DNA of 64,000 nucleotides from Hyphomicrobiales bacterium (GCA_028339975.1 JAOLDG010000006.1:35570-99569); one strand, 5' to 3'. Shown: positions 18,483 to 28,787, counted from the first letter of the stretch. Made by a program: numbers and translations. The notes: a model not told the origin generated them from the sequence alone.

Positions 18483-20195
18483 ATGGAAAAGATACCTATT
18501 AATGAAGTTAACGCCAGACAAGGACAAGTGTTAGATTCATCATCAAGAGAATCAATGGAATACGATGTTCTAATTGTTGGCGCAGGACCTGCTGGCTTAT
18601 CAGCCGCTATTCAACTAAAGCAATTATCGCAAAAAAATGATTTAGACCTGTCTGTTTGTGTATTGGAAAAAGCAAGTGAAGTTGGAACTCATATTCTTTC
18701 TGGTGCTGTTATAGAAACAATAGCGCTAGATAGATTGTTACCTAATTGGAAAGAGCTTGATAGTCCAATAAAAACTAAGGTTAAAAAAGACAAACTCTCA
18801 TACTTTGGAAAAGATTGGTCTTTTTCAATTCCTCAGTTTCTTTTACCACCCCTAATGAAGAATCATGGAAATTATATAGTAAGTCTTGGAAATGTTTGTA
18901 AGTGGTTAGGTGATGTTGCGGAAGGGTTAGGAGTTGAGATCTATCCTGGTTTCAGTGCTGCAGAAGTTCTATTTGATGAAAATCAACGAGTAAAAGGCGT
19001 TGCAACAGGTGATATGGGTGTATCAAAAGAAGGTTTAGCAAAAGATTCTTGGGAAAGTGGAATGGAATTACATGCTAAGTATACCCTGTTTTCAGAGGGT
19101 ACAAGAGGGTCTCTTTCAAAATTTCTTATTGATAATTTTAGCCTTTCTGAAGATAGTGATTATCAAAAATATGCCATTGGCCTTAAAGAGTTGTGGGAAA
19201 TTAAGGAGGAAAATTTTACAGACGGTTTAGTTGAGCACTCTATGGGGTGGCCATTAACTGATGAGACTAATGGTGGATCATTTTTATATCATTTTGATAA
19301 AAATCTAGTTTCAATTGGGTACGTTATTCATTTAAATTATACTAACCCTTACGTATCGCCCTTTGATGAGTTTCAGCAATTCAAAACTCACCCTTCTGTA
19401 AAGAAAGTTCTAAAGGGAGGTAAAAGAATTTCATATGGTGCTAGAGCTATAACTACAGGAGGATATCAATCTGTTCCTAAATTATACTTCCCGGGTGGTG
19501 CATTAATTGGTTGTTCTGCAGGATTTTTAAATTATCCAAAGATTAAAGGTACACATAATGCTATGGAGTCAGGAATGTTGGCTGCAGAAGCAATTATTGA
19601 TAATTATGTCTCTGGTAGCCAAGAAAAAGATCTTATAAATTATCAAGAAAAATATGAAAATAGTAGAATTGCAAAAGAGCTTAAAAGAGTAAGAAATATT
19701 AAGCCTTATCAAGCAAGGTATGGACCTTTAATTGGGACCTTACTTGGTGGGCTTGATATGTGGTTGAGTACTTTTGGAATAACAATACCATTTACCTTAG
19801 GTCATAACAAACCAGACCATAAAACACTAAGAAAAGCTTCAGAGTGTAATGAAATTGAATACTCTAAGCCAGACGGAGAATTTTCATTTGATAAATTGTC
19901 TTCAGTATTTTTGTCTAATACAAATCATGAAGAGGATCAGCCATCACATCTAACTCTCAAAGATGCATCTATACCTATTTCTTTTAACTTGCCTGAGTAT
20001 GACGAACCTGCCCAAAGATATTGCCCTGCTGGCGTTTATGAAATAATTAAATCAGCGGAATCAAATGAGCCTTGCCTTCAAATTAATGCTCAAAATTGCG
20101 TTCATTGTAAAACATGCGATATTAAAGATCCTTCACAGAATATTAACTGGGTTGCTCCACAGGGCGGAGAGGGACCTCTATATGGTGGAATGTAA
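18483..20195 (+). CDS. Electron transfer flavoprotein-ubiquinone oxidoreductase (ETF-QO)
   Basis: ETF-QO passes electrons from reduced electron transfer flavoprotein to ubiquinone, linking acyl-CoA and other dehydrogenases to the respiratory chain. FAD binding is shown by LIVGAGPAGLSAAIQL near residue 29, the quinone/membrane region follows in the middle, and a C-terminal [4Fe-4S] cluster is bound by C514, C539, C542 and C545. At 570 residues it is full length. Acyl-CoA dehydrogenases at 37769-39001 and 43659-45452 are plausible users. ispE follows after 15 bases. Confidence 0.96.
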   Translation: MEKIPINEVNARQGQVLDSSSRESMEYDVLIVGAGPAGLSAAIQLKQLSQKNDLDLSVCVLEKASEVGTHILSGAVIETIALDRLLPNWKELDSPIKTKVKKDKLSYFGKDWSFSIPQFLLPPLMKNHGNYIVSLGNVCKWLGDVAEGLGVEIYPGFSAAEVLFDENQRVKGVATGDMGVSKEGLAKDSWESGMELHAKYTLFSEGTRGSLSKFLIDNFSLSEDSDYQKYAIGLKELWEIKEENFTDGLVEHSMGWPLTDETNGGSFLYHFDKNLVSIGYVIHLNYTNPYVSPFDEFQQFKTHPSVKKVLKGGKRISYGARAITTGGYQSVPKLYFPGGALIGCSAGFLNYPKIKGTHNAMESGMLAAEAIIDNYVSGSQEKDLINYQEKYENSRIAKELKRVRNIKPYQARYGPLIGTLLGGLDMWLSTFGITIPFTLGHNKPDHKTLRKASECNEIEYSKPDGEFSFDKLSSVFLSNTNHEEDQPSHLTLKDASIPISFNLPEYDEPAQRYCPAGVYEIIKSAESNEPCLQINAQNCVHCKTCDIKDPSQNINWVAPQGGEGPLYGGM

Positions 20196-20210
20196 AAATT
20201 ATTTACAGTC

Positions 20211-21080
20211 ATGGAATTAATTGAGTTAGCTAAATCGAAGATTAATCTCTCCTTAAATCTTAGCGGTAAAAAAGCTAATGGTTTTCATAATTTAATTAGT
20301 TTTATTTGTTTTGGTAATTTTTCAGATAAATTAATTCTAAAAAAATCTAAAAAATTTTCATATAAAGTAAATACCTCCCTTAGTGATACTCATCTCAAAG
20401 ATGATTTGGTTATAAGGGTGATTAATAAAATAAAAAAAGAATATTACCTAAAGGAACTCCCCAAGATAGATCTTATTTTGCAAAAAAATATCCCTATAGG
20501 AGCTGGGCTAGGCGGTGGATCTGCAGATGCCGCTGCAACAATTCGTTTAATGAATAAGTTCCTTGATCTTGGTATGAGCCAGGATGAAATGTGTAATTTT
20601 GGAAAAAATTTGGGATCAGATATTCCAGCGTGTATTGTCTCCAAGCCTATTATTGCTTATGGAAGAGGAGAAAAATTACTAAAAGTTGATTTCAAGAAAA
20701 GTTATCATATGTTGATTATTTATCCAAAAATAAAAATATATACTAAAGAAATATTTTCTCTTATAGGTCCGATGCAAACAAAAGACCTGGATACAAAGAA
20801 AGCAAAAAAAACAATAGAATTACTTTCTGGTCGGCAAAAAAATAATATTCTAGAGACTTTTGACAATGATTTACAAGATTATGCTTTTAAAGCCTACCCA
20901 AGCTTGGTCGATATAATTAATATCTTAAATATTAATAATTCATTCTTTTCAAGGATGACTGGATCTGGCTCAGCTTGCTTTGGTTTATTTGAAAGTGAAT
21001 TTATTGATAAAGCTTTTGATAGTATAAAAAAAGAACACCCAGAGTGGTTGATAGAAAAAACATTACTTAATGATCTCTAA
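20211..21080 (+). CDS. ispE: 4-diphosphocytidyl-2-C-methyl-D-erythritol kinase IspE
   Basis: IspE phosphorylates CDP-methylerythritol in the MEP pathway of isoprenoid synthesis. This GHMP-family kinase begins with AKSKINLSLNLSGKKANGFHNL and has the ATP-binding glycine loop PIGAGLGGGSADAAA near residue 95, plus the C-terminal motif MTGSGSACFGLFE. Length (289) is normal. Its end overlaps the oppositely oriented prenyl synthase gene by 14 bases. The other MEP genes dxs and ispH lie elsewhere in the window. Confidence 0.95.
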   Translation: MELIELAKSKINLSLNLSGKKANGFHNLISFICFGNFSDKLILKKSKKFSYKVNTSLSDTHLKDDLVIRVINKIKKEYYLKELPKIDLILQKNIPIGAGLGGGSADAAATIRLMNKFLDLGMSQDEMCNFGKNLGSDIPACIVSKPIIAYGRGEKLLKVDFKKSYHMLIIYPKIKIYTKEIFSLIGPMQTKDLDTKKAKKTIELLSGRQKNNILETFDNDLQDYAFKAYPSLVDIINILNINNSFFSRMTGSGSACFGLFESEFIDKAFDSIKKEHPEWLIEKTLLNDL

Positions 21081-22065
21081 TTAATGATAAATTCACTAAA
21101 TTAATTAATCCTTTTTTTATTTTTGTGTCAGGAAATATCGATAGATCTTCCTTTGCTTTTTCTCCATACACATTAGCGAGCTCCAATGTTTTTTCAATAG
21201 TTTGATTTTTATTTATTATTTTATTTGCTTTAATTAAATCTTGATCATTTCTAGTATCCTTTTCGAAAACTTCTTCCCAAAATTTTTTTTCGTTTTGATT
21301 TCCTTCCTCATATGAAATAATTACTGGAAGAGTTACTTTGCCATCATAAAAATCATCTCCGATATTTTTTCCAAGATTTTTTGATTTTCCTGAATAATCC
21401 AGAGCATCATCTATTAATTGAAATGAAGTTCCTAAATTTTTGCCAAAAGAAAAAAGTGATTTATTTATTTCATTTGATGAATTAGAAATAATTCCTCCAA
21501 CCTCACAAGCACTGGAAAAAAGTGCTGCTGTTTTAGATTCTATTATCTTCATGTATTCATTTTTTTTGATGTTAATATTGTTTATTGCTACTAGTTGAAG
21601 AACCTCTCCCTCAGCAATAATTGCCGCAGCATTTGATAGTGTTTTTAAGCACTCTAACGATCCTGTTTTGACCATTAACTGAAAAGCTTTCCCTAATAAA
21701 TAATCACCCACAAGGATACTAGATTTATTATCCCATAGCGTATGTGAGGTCTCCTTTCCCCTCCTAAAATTACTTTCATCTACTACATCATCATGTAGAA
21801 GAGTGGCTGTATGTAGTAGCTCGACAGCGGCTGCCAAAGTAATATGATGATCGCTTTTTACGTTTAACATTTTTGCGCATGCAATTGTCAATATTGGCCT
21901 TAATCTCTTCCCGCCCAAGCTCACTATATGACTAGATAGCTGAGGTATTCTTTCAACTTTGCTTATAATTTGATCTTTAATGAGGTCATTAGTCTTTATG
22001 AAGTCTTCTTCAATTAAACTTACTAATTCTTTTATCGATAGATCTGCTTTACTTATTTTTTTCAT
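21067..22065 (-). CDS. ispB: Long-chain all-trans polyprenyl diphosphate synthase (IspB-like)
   Basis: This enzyme extends farnesyl diphosphate with isopentenyl units to make the ubiquinone side chain. Both aspartate-rich motifs are present: LLHDDVVDESNFRRG and FQLIDDALDYSG, as is GGKRLRPILTIACAKM. I place the start at the ATG at 22065, since AAGG lies eight bases upstream; the longer frame begins with a TTG at 22083 that lacks such a site. That gives 332 residues. Chain length is not readable with certainty. The gene is divergent from the methyltransferase at 22171. Confidence 0.92.
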   Translation of the reverse strand: MKKISKADLSIKELVSLIEEDFIKTNDLIKDQIISKVERIPQLSSHIVSLGGKRLRPILTIACAKMLNVKSDHHITLAAAVELLHTATLLHDDVVDESNFRRGKETSHTLWDNKSSILVGDYLLGKAFQLMVKTGSLECLKTLSNAAAIIAEGEVLQLVAINNINIKKNEYMKIIESKTAALFSSACEVGGIISNSSNEINKSLFSFGKNLGTSFQLIDDALDYSGKSKNLGKNIGDDFYDGKVTLPVIISYEEGNQNEKKFWEEVFEKDTRNDQDLIKANKIINKNQTIEKTLELANVYGEKAKEDLSIFPDTKIKKGLINLVNLSLIRDH

Positions 22066-22170
22066 AATGCTTACCTTAATCAAATCTTGATAAATTATGT
22101 ATCACAGATTTCTTAGGTAGTCTTTAAACAAAGTTATTTGGGGTATAGATTTCTATATTACTGTTGATTT

Positions 22171-22920
22171 ATGAGTAGTGAAAAAACATTAGATGGCTTT
22201 TTGGACGGCAAGCTAAAAATTATTCAATTAAAAAAGGGCTATCGAGCGGGCCATGATGCTGTAATTTTAGCATCTTCAATCAATGCAAAAAGAGGTGATA
22301 ATTGCTTAGAACTTGGGATTGGTTCAGGAGTTGTTTCAATATGTTTGGCTCATAGAATTAAGGGTTTAACAATACTTGGGTTTGAAAATAACCAGCAAAT
22401 GATAGAAATTTCAAAAGAAAATATTGAACTTAATAAATATCAAAAAATTATTAATATATTGAAGGTTGATATTGAAGGTGATCTTAAGGATATTCAAAAT
22501 TCTAAGGGCCAAACATTTGACCATGTTTATGCTAACCCTCCATACTTTAATAGTGAATCGTCAATTACTCCTAAAAATGATAATAAAAAAGCAGCCAATA
22601 TTGGTAATGCAAAAACATTGGACCTTTGGATAAAAAAATCTTTAGCTTTTTCAAAATCAGGAGGACAGATAACTTTTATTAATCATATTAATAATTTACC
22701 AAAGCTACTTCATTTATTTTCAAAAAAAATGGGAGCTATTGAAGTGACGCCTATTTTTCCTAAACGAAATAGTCTTGCTTCAAGGGTAATAATAAGTGGC
22801 GTTAGGGATTCGAAGAAAGCTATCACTTTTAATGATGGTTTAATTCTAAATAACAGCAAGGGAATTTCGACTAAAAGAGTAGAGGGCATACTAAGAAAGG
22901 GATGTGCTTTAAGGGGTTAG
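22171..22920 (+). CDS. TrmN6/YfiC-like tRNA (adenine-N6) methyltransferase
   Basis: A 249-residue class I methyltransferase. The SAM-binding motif reads CLELGIGSGVVSICLA near residue 47, and the NPPY catalytic motif (YANPPYFNS) near residue 128 marks an N6-adenine or glutamine methyltransferase. The start DGFLDGKLKIIQLKKGYRAGHDAVILA is characteristic of the TrmN6 group, which modifies A37 of tRNA-Val in E. coli. The target here is inferred, not shown. Its place opposite a prenyl diphosphate synthase gene is common in Alphaproteobacteria. Confidence 0.85.
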   Translation: MSSEKTLDGFLDGKLKIIQLKKGYRAGHDAVILASSINAKRGDNCLELGIGSGVVSICLAHRIKGLTILGFENNQQMIEISKENIELNKYQKIINILKVDIEGDLKDIQNSKGQTFDHVYANPPYFNSESSITPKNDNKKAANIGNAKTLDLWIKKSLAFSKSGGQITFINHINNLPKLLHLFSKKMGAIEVTPIFPKRNSLASRVIISGVRDSKKAITFNDGLILNNSKGISTKRVEGILRKGCALRG

Positions 22921-23006
22921 TGGATTAAAGCTATTTTTTAGGTTCAAACTATTATAAAAAAAGAATTCTTAATTATATTTAAATATTTAGGAATTGGAGG
23001 TTTATT

Positions 23007-24365
23007 TTGACGGCATCTAGTATGGAAGATTTAGTCTCTCTTTGTAAAAGAAGAGGCTTTATATATCAAACTAATGAGCTATATGGAGGTCTGCAAGGCC
23101 TCTATGATTATGGACCCCTTGGAGTTGAGCTTAAAAATAATCTTAAAGATGCTTGGTGGAGTTCAATGGTTTATGAGCGAGATGATGTTGAAGGCTTAGA
23201 CTCATCAATCTTAACCCACCCAAATGTCTTAAAGTATTCTGGCCATGAAGAAACATTTACTGATCCTCTTGTTGATTGTAAAGATTGCAAATCAAGGTGG
23301 AGATCTGATCATATCGAAGATCAAAAATGTCCTTCCTGTGAATCAAGTAATTTAACTGAACCAAGGCCTTTTAATTTAATGTTTAAAACAAATGTTGGCC
23401 CAGTAGATGATGGGACTAGCTTTGCATATTTAAGACCCGAGACTGCTCAACAGATTTTTACCAACTTTAAAAATGTAATTGACTCAACCTCAAGAGTATT
23501 ACCATTTGGTATAGCTCAAATAGGTAAGGCTTTTAGAAATGAAATTACTCCTAGAAACTTTATTTTTCGAGTAAGAGAATTCGAGCAAATGGAACTGGAG
23601 TTTTTTGTTGAACCCGGCGAAGATGAGCACTGGCATGATAAATGGGTTCAAAAAAGAGTGGATTGGTGGGTAGATCAGGGAGTTGAAAAAGAAAGTATGG
23701 AAATGATCGATGTTCCTAAAGATGATCTTTCACATTATTCAAAAAAGACAGTTGATATAATGTATAAATTTCCTCACGGAGTTGAAGAGCTTGAAGGTAT
23801 AGCAAATAGAACTGATTTTGATATCGGGTCTCATACCAGACACCAAAAAGAGTATGATATTAAGTCTAATGTTAAAGAGAATAATGACTCTGTAACAAAA
23901 CTTGCAATTCAAAATAAGATTACTAATAAATGGACAATACCATATGTTATTGAACCATCTGCAGGTGTTGACAGAGGTGTTCTTGCTATTCTTAATGAGG
24001 CTTATAGGGTTGAGAAATTAGAAAATGGTAAAGAGAGAACAGTCTTAACTTTAAAACCACACTTATCCCCAATAAAAGCTGCAGTAATTCCGCTGAAAAG
24101 GAATAATGAGGAGCTTGTGTCAAAAGCTTTAGAACTTAAAAAGTCCTTACAGAAGCTTAAGTTAGGAAGGGTTTTGCTTGATAATTCAGGTAATATTGGA
24201 AAAAGTTATAGAAGGCATGACGAAATAGGTACCCCTATGTGTATTACAATAGACTTCCAGAGTTTAGAAGATGATACAGTTACAATAAGAGATAGGGATA
24301 CGATGGAGCAAGAAAGATTAAGTATTTCAGAGGTCTCTAATTATTTTCAAAATAGTTTTCTATAA
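23007..24365 (+). CDS. glyS: Glycyl-tRNA synthetase, dimeric (alpha2, eukaryote/archaeal-like) type
   Basis: A 452-residue class II synthetase of the single-chain type: start [23 protein letters not shown], then motif-1 region [58 protein letters not shown], and a C-terminal anticodon-binding domain (APIPL-like segment [11 protein letters not shown]). A C-x2-C pair (DCKDCKSRW) and a second (CPSCESS) form a probable zinc site near residues 88-112. Start is TTG 23007, six bases after a clear GGAGG. Most Alphaproteobacteria instead use the alpha2-beta2 enzyme, so this may be a replacement. The PPDK-like gene follows by 12 bases. Confidence 0.95.
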   Translation: MTASSMEDLVSLCKRRGFIYQTNELYGGLQGLYDYGPLGVELKNNLKDAWWSSMVYERDDVEGLDSSILTHPNVLKYSGHEETFTDPLVDCKDCKSRWRSDHIEDQKCPSCESSNLTEPRPFNLMFKTNVGPVDDGTSFAYLRPETAQQIFTNFKNVIDSTSRVLPFGIAQIGKAFRNEITPRNFIFRVREFEQMELEFFVEPGEDEHWHDKWVQKRVDWWVDQGVEKESMEMIDVPKDDLSHYSKKTVDIMYKFPHGVEELEGIANRTDFDIGSHTRHQKEYDIKSNVKENNDSVTKLAIQNKITNKWTIPYVIEPSAGVDRGVLAILNEAYRVEKLENGKERTVLTLKPHLSPIKAAVIPLKRNNEELVSKALELKKSLQKLKLGRVLLDNSGNIGKSYRRHDEIGTPMCITIDFQSLEDDTVTIRDRDTMEQERLSISEVSNYFQNSFL

Positions 24366-24377
24366 GAGTGGTTTAGA

Positions 24378-26072
24378 ATGAATCAATGGATCTACAGTTT
24401 TGATAGTGATATTAATGATTTAGACGATCCAGCTAAACTAATAGGTAATAAAGGTGTCAGTTTAAGTTTAATGACAAGTTTAGGCTTACCTGTTCCTGAA
24501 GGTTTTACGATTACTACCAATCTAAACCATTACTTTCAAAAGCATGATAAATTTCCAAGTGGCTTCACTGAAGAGCTTAATAAAAATATTAAAATAGTTG
24601 AAAAATCAAGTAGTGCTATCTTTGGGTCATCAAAAAACCCTCTCTTATTCTCAGTTAGATCTGGGTCTCAAAGATCTATGCCTGGAATGTTAGATACTGT
24701 TTTGAATGTTGGTTTTAATAGGGATGTTTTAGATTTTTTTGAAAATAAAGGTTTGAGTTTGTTTGCTTGGGATACATGGAGACGTTTTCTTCATATGTTT
24801 TCCCACGTAGTTTATAAAATAGAGCATTTTTATTTTGATGAAATCTTAGATAGTTACTTATTGGGAGCAGGACTTCAATTTGAAAAAGACCTTGAGGTAG
24901 ATGATATTGAGGAGATTTGTAATCAATATTTAGATTTAATAGAAGAAAAAATTGGATCACCTTTCCCTGAAAATGTTAACGATCAATTATGGTTAGCAAT
25001 CAAAGCAGTCATGAACTCTTGGTTTAATGAAAGAGCGATTGATTATAGAAAGATTAATTCTATTCCTGAAGATATTGGTACAGCAGTTAATATTCAAAAA
25101 ATGGTTTTCGGGAACTTTGATGAAAATAGTGCCACAGGGGTTGTTTTTTCTAGGAATCCTGAAAATGGCGATAGAAAGCTTAAGGGTGAATACATTATTA
25201 GGTCTCAAGGTGAGGATATCGTATCAGGATTTAAAACACCCTGGGTCATAAGCACTATTGATAAAAAGAATTCACCATCAACATTATATTCTCTAGAGGA
25301 ACTTCTTCCAGATGTTTATAGGGATATAGATGAATTTACAGAAAAATTAGAAAATTATTTTTCTTGTATTCAGGATATTGAATTTACAATTGAGTCGGGT
25401 AAGCTATGGATACTTCAATCGAGAAAAGCAGAGGTAAATATTAAGGCTGCAGTAAAAATTGCTATTGATATGGAAAAAGAGGGTTTAATTTCAAAGACGG
25501 ATGCTATTTTATCTCTTCAGGTAGATAGAATTACAAAATTATTAACTCCCATAATAGATCCAAACTTTAAAAATGAAATTTTAACAAAAGGCCTTCCTGC
25601 ATCATCAGGTGTTGTGACTGGAAAGGTGGTCTTTGATTATTTAACATTAACAAATTTTAGGAAAAATAAAAGAAATACAATTCTAGTTTTAAAGGAAACA
25701 AGCCCTAATGATGTTAAGGCAATGAATGATTCTACTGGAGTATTAACTTGCCAGGGTGGGATGACAAGCCATGCAGCAGTTGTTGCTAGAGGGTTAAATA
25801 AAACATGCGTTACAGGGGCAAGAGATATAAAAATTGATTTTGAAAATAAAAGATTTCATTGCGGTGGTGTATTTGTTGTTGAGGGTGATATCATTACCAT
25901 AAACGGAGGCACTGGTGAGGTATTGTTTGGCGAAGCTCCAACAGTAATACCAAACTTACCGGAGTCATTTTTGAAAATAATCAAATGGTCTAAAGAAATC
26001 AATAAAGGTAAGGATAATGATCTTGTCAGTTTTCTTTCTGAAACTCAAAAAATTATACAAAAGAGCAAATAA
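24378..26072 (+). CDS. Pyruvate phosphate dikinase homologue lacking the C-terminal PEP/pyruvate domain
   Basis: PPDK interconverts pyruvate + ATP + Pi and PEP + AMP + PPi, with a phosphohistidine domain swinging between two active sites. The N-terminal ATP-grasp region (LIGNKGVSLSLMTSLGLPVPEGFTITT; FSVRSGSQRSMPGMLDTVLN) and the phosphohistidine domain (GGMTSHAAVVARG with H465) are well conserved. The protein ends at residue 564, where the usual protein runs to about 880: the C-terminal barrel that binds PEP/pyruvate is absent. The next gene is on the other strand six bases away, so no second half follows. It may act with a separate partner protein or on another acceptor. Confidence 0.88.
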   Translation: MNQWIYSFDSDINDLDDPAKLIGNKGVSLSLMTSLGLPVPEGFTITTNLNHYFQKHDKFPSGFTEELNKNIKIVEKSSSAIFGSSKNPLLFSVRSGSQRSMPGMLDTVLNVGFNRDVLDFFENKGLSLFAWDTWRRFLHMFSHVVYKIEHFYFDEILDSYLLGAGLQFEKDLEVDDIEEICNQYLDLIEEKIGSPFPENVNDQLWLAIKAVMNSWFNERAIDYRKINSIPEDIGTAVNIQKMVFGNFDENSATGVVFSRNPENGDRKLKGEYIIRSQGEDIVSGFKTPWVISTIDKKNSPSTLYSLEELLPDVYRDIDEFTEKLENYFSCIQDIEFTIESGKLWILQSRKAEVNIKAAVKIAIDMEKEGLISKTDAILSLQVDRITKLLTPIIDPNFKNEILTKGLPASSGVVTGKVVFDYLTLTNFRKNKRNTILVLKETSPNDVKAMNDSTGVLTCQGGMTSHAAVVARGLNKTCVTGARDIKIDFENKRFHCGGVFVVEGDIITINGGTGEVLFGEAPTVIPNLPESFLKIIKWSKEINKGKDNDLVSFLSETQKIIQKSK

Positions 26073-26078
26073 TCAAAA

Positions 26079-26861
26079 TTAATTTGTGCTTAATGGTCCT
26101 GAATTATTAAGTTTATTTCTTGCCTCAATGGGGTCACTTGCGACTTCTTTTTCTAATTCTTCAAGTTCTCTAGGTACGTACCAGTGAATGCGATCATTTT
26201 GATAAGACTCCCAAACTGTTTTGGCTATTTCGTCAGATGAGATTAATCTCCATACTCCTGATTTTGGAAGGTTATCTCTTATTTCCTTACCTATCATAGG
26301 TGTATCAATTACACCTGGTACGATATCGGAAACCCTAGTACCAAATCTTGAAAACTCTGCTGACAAGGCTTCTGTTAGCCCTTTTACAGCATGTTTTGTT
26401 GCTGAATAAGTTGCAATCATTTCCATACCCATGATACCTGAGCAAGACGATGTTGAAATACAGAGTGAATTTTTTGTATTTTTTAGCAAAGTTGCGGCTG
26501 AATAAATGCCATTAATGACGCCAATAATATTAATATTAATTATTTTAATATGGTTTTCATAAGGTAATTCATCAAAAAAACCACCTTCTGTGATTCCAGC
26601 ATTATTAAACAAAATATCCAACTTACTATTTGTTTGAGCTGAAAATTTTTTTAAACATTCCTCAAAATGAACTTTGTTTGTAACATCAAGTAGTTCATAG
26701 ATTATACCTTCATTACCAAGTTCATTTTCTAGATTGATAAGGTTATTTTTATCAATGTCATAACATCCAACAAACCATCCTTTTTCTAAAAAGAGTTTTG
26801 CGGTGGACTTTCCCATCCCGCCTGCTGCACCGGTTATAAAAATAGCCTTTTGTTCTTTCAT
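26079..26861 (-). CDS. Short-chain dehydrogenase/reductase of unknown substrate
   Basis: A 260-residue Rossmann-fold oxidoreductase of the SDR family. The cofactor loop reads TGAAGGMGKS (10-19), NNAG is at 86-89, and the catalytic residues are S138, Y152 and K156 (YSATK). D37-I-D39 after the second strand suggests a preference for NAD(H). The substrate cannot be read from the sequence. I chose the ATG at 26861, which has GGAAG upstream and sits 11 bases after nadC; a longer frame from 26924 would overlap nadC and has no support. Confidence 0.88.
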   Translation of the reverse strand: MKEQKAIFITGAAGGMGKSTAKLFLEKGWFVGCYDIDKNNLINLENELGNEGIIYELLDVTNKVHFEECLKKFSAQTNSKLDILFNNAGITEGGFFDELPYENHIKIININIIGVINGIYSAATLLKNTKNSLCISTSSCSGIMGMEMIATYSATKHAVKGLTEALSAEFSRFGTRVSDIVPGVIDTPMIGKEIRDNLPKSGVWRLISSDEIAKTVWESYQNDRIHWYVPRELEELEKEVASDPIEARNKLNNSGPLSTN

Positions 26862-26872
26862 TTTCACTTCCT

Positions 26873-27721
26873 TTATTCGTAATCTAAACCAATATCTAAA
26901 GCTGGTGAAGAATGGGTAATCCAACCTGATGAAATCAAATCAATACCTGTTCTCGCAATATCAGAAATATTATTTTTATTAATTTTTCCTGATGCTTCAA
27001 GAGTAATATTTTTTTCATTAAGGCTTACTGCTTTTTTTAAATCCTTTAAATTGAAATTATCTAAAAGTATTGCATCGGCATTGGTTTCTATAGCTTCTTT
27101 ATATTGTGATAGATTATCTACTTCGATTTCAACCTTTACCATATGGCCAGAATTACTTTTTGCCCTTAAAACAGATTCTTTAATTGATCCAGAAATAGCG
27201 ATATGATTGTCTTTAATTAATATTCCATCATATAAACCAAACCTATGATTGACTCCCCCGCCATTCTTCACCGCATTTTTTTCTAACACTCTTAAATTGG
27301 GAGTGGTCTTCCTGGTTGAGACGATTTTTACTTTTGTACCCTTGATTAACTGAACCATTTGGTTTGTAGCTGTTGCAATACCCGATAGGTGACTTAAAAA
27401 ATTTAGTGCAGTTCTTTCACCTGAGAGAATTGATCTAGTATTTCCTTTAATTTTTCCAATAATAGTACCTTTTTTTAGTTCAGCACCATCAGTTAAGTCA
27501 GTTGAAAATTCTAAATTCTTATCCATAGTTTCAAACGTAAGACTTGCTATAGGTAAACCAGATAAAATACCATCTGATCTAGACACTAAAGAAAAATTGC
27601 TTCTATTTTCAGAGTCAATGATTGAATCACTCGTTATATCACCATTCTGACCAAGATCTTCGAGAAGAGCATTTTTTATAATTTTTTCCATAGAGATTTT
27701 TGTAAATGTGCCTTGAATCAT
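26873..27721 (-). CDS. nadC: Nicotinate-nucleotide pyrophosphorylase NadC
   Basis: NadC converts quinolinate and PRPP to nicotinate mononucleotide in de novo NAD synthesis. The family core is clear: [17 protein letters not shown] at the start, [20 protein letters not shown] and [16 protein letters not shown] in the middle, and [11 protein letters not shown] near the end. Length 282. Its start overlaps the nadA stop in an ATGA arrangement, so nadA and nadC are translationally coupled. No nadB is visible; aspartate oxidase or dehydrogenase must be encoded elsewhere. Confidence 0.96.
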   Translation of the reverse strand: MIQGTFTKISMEKIIKNALLEDLGQNGDITSDSIIDSENRSNFSLVSRSDGILSGLPIASLTFETMDKNLEFSTDLTDGAELKKGTIIGKIKGNTRSILSGERTALNFLSHLSGIATATNQMVQLIKGTKVKIVSTRKTTPNLRVLEKNAVKNGGGVNHRFGLYDGILIKDNHIAISGSIKESVLRAKSNSGHMVKVEIEVDNLSQYKEAIETNADAILLDNFNLKDLKKAVSLNEKNITLEASGKINKNNISDIARTGIDLISSGWITHSSPALDIGLDYE

Positions 27722-28767
27722 AATTCAATCATTCTATTAACAGCTTGCTTTGCTTTTATAGCAATTTCAGGGTCAATCGTTACTTCATGTTCTTTATTCC
27801 ACAATGATTCGAGTATATTTTGTAGATTTATTGTTTTCATATGGGGGCATAAATTACAGGGTCTTACAAATTCTACATTTGGATTTTCAACTGAAATATT
27901 ATCACTCATTGAACATTCGGTTACCATTAAAACTTTCTCAGGTTGGTTATCCTTAACCCAATTTATCATTGCTGATGTCGAGCCAGAAAAATCTGATTCC
28001 TCAAGTACATCTGGTGAACATTCTGGATGCGCTATAACCTTAACCCCAGGTTCATTTTCTCTAAATTCAATTATTTCTTCGGGTGTAAATTCTTCATGGA
28101 CTTCACAACGTCCTTTCCACATAATAATTTTTTTCTTTGTTTCTTTAGCTACATTTAAAGCTAAAAACTCGTCAGGAAGAAAAATTATTTCTTCACTATC
28201 GAACGAATTAACTATTTCCAAAGCATTTGATGATGTGCAGCAAATATCTGATTCTGCTTTAACTTCAGCTGAGGTATTTACATAAGTTACAACTGGTATA
28301 TTTGGGTGTTTCTCTCTCAGTTTCCTTACATCATTACCCGTAATTGATTCAGCCAGCGAGCACCCAGCTTTCATGCTTGGTATTAAAACAGTCTTATCCA
28401 TATTCAGTAGCTTAGATGTTTCAGCCATAAAGTGTACGCCACATTGAAGAATTATATCCGCTTCAACATTTCCAGCTTCCTTAGCCAACTGTAATGAGTC
28501 GCCCTTTATATCGCTAACACAATGAAAAATTTCTGGAGTTTGATAGTTATGCGCAAGAATGACTGCATTCATATCTTTTTTTAGGATATTTATTGCCTTA
28601 ATATAAGGAGCAAAAAAGGGCCATTCTATTTCTGGAATAACTCTAGAAACCTTTTGATAATCATCTTTTGTTTCTTTAGACATTTCTTTTGACCAAGAAA
28701 TATTCATTTCTTTTAAAATTTCTGGGCCAGATAAATACTGTGTATTTTTTAAATTTTGTTTTTTCAT
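27718..28767 (-). CDS. nadA: Quinolinate synthase NadA
   Basis: NadA condenses iminoaspartate and dihydroxyacetone phosphate to quinolinate with an oxygen-sensitive [4Fe-4S] cluster. Expected features are [25 protein letters not shown], the cysteine in [27 protein letters not shown] and [12 protein letters not shown]. Length 349 is in the normal range. It is transcribed just after the YgfZ-like gene (21 bases apart), which fits since YgfZ supports iron-sulfur enzymes, and it precedes nadC. Confidence 0.96.
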   Translation of the reverse strand: MKKQNLKNTQYLSGPEILKEMNISWSKEMSKETKDDYQKVSRVIPEIEWPFFAPYIKAINILKKDMNAVILAHNYQTPEIFHCVSDIKGDSLQLAKEAGNVEADIILQCGVHFMAETSKLLNMDKTVLIPSMKAGCSLAESITGNDVRKLREKHPNIPVVTYVNTSAEVKAESDICCTSSNALEIVNSFDSEEIIFLPDEFLALNVAKETKKKIIMWKGRCEVHEEFTPEEIIEFRENEPGVKVIAHPECSPDVLEESDFSGSTSAMINWVKDNQPEKVLMVTECSMSDNISVENPNVEFVRPCNLCPHMKTINLQNILESLWNKEHEVTIDPEIAIKAKQAVNRMIEL

Positions 28768-28787
28768 ATTAATTTTAAAATAAAGAT

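Noticed and set aside
26073..26924. A possible frameshifted C-terminal half of the PPDK homologue
   Set aside because: The sequence after the stop encodes an intact SDR on the opposite strand, and no frame on the + strand there shows PEP/pyruvate-barrel motifs.
27713..28285. A 190-codon open frame on the + strand opposite nadA
   Set aside because: It is a shadow of nadA. Its translation shows no known domain and is rich in serine and phenylalanine as expected from an antisense frame, while nadA has full catalytic motifs.
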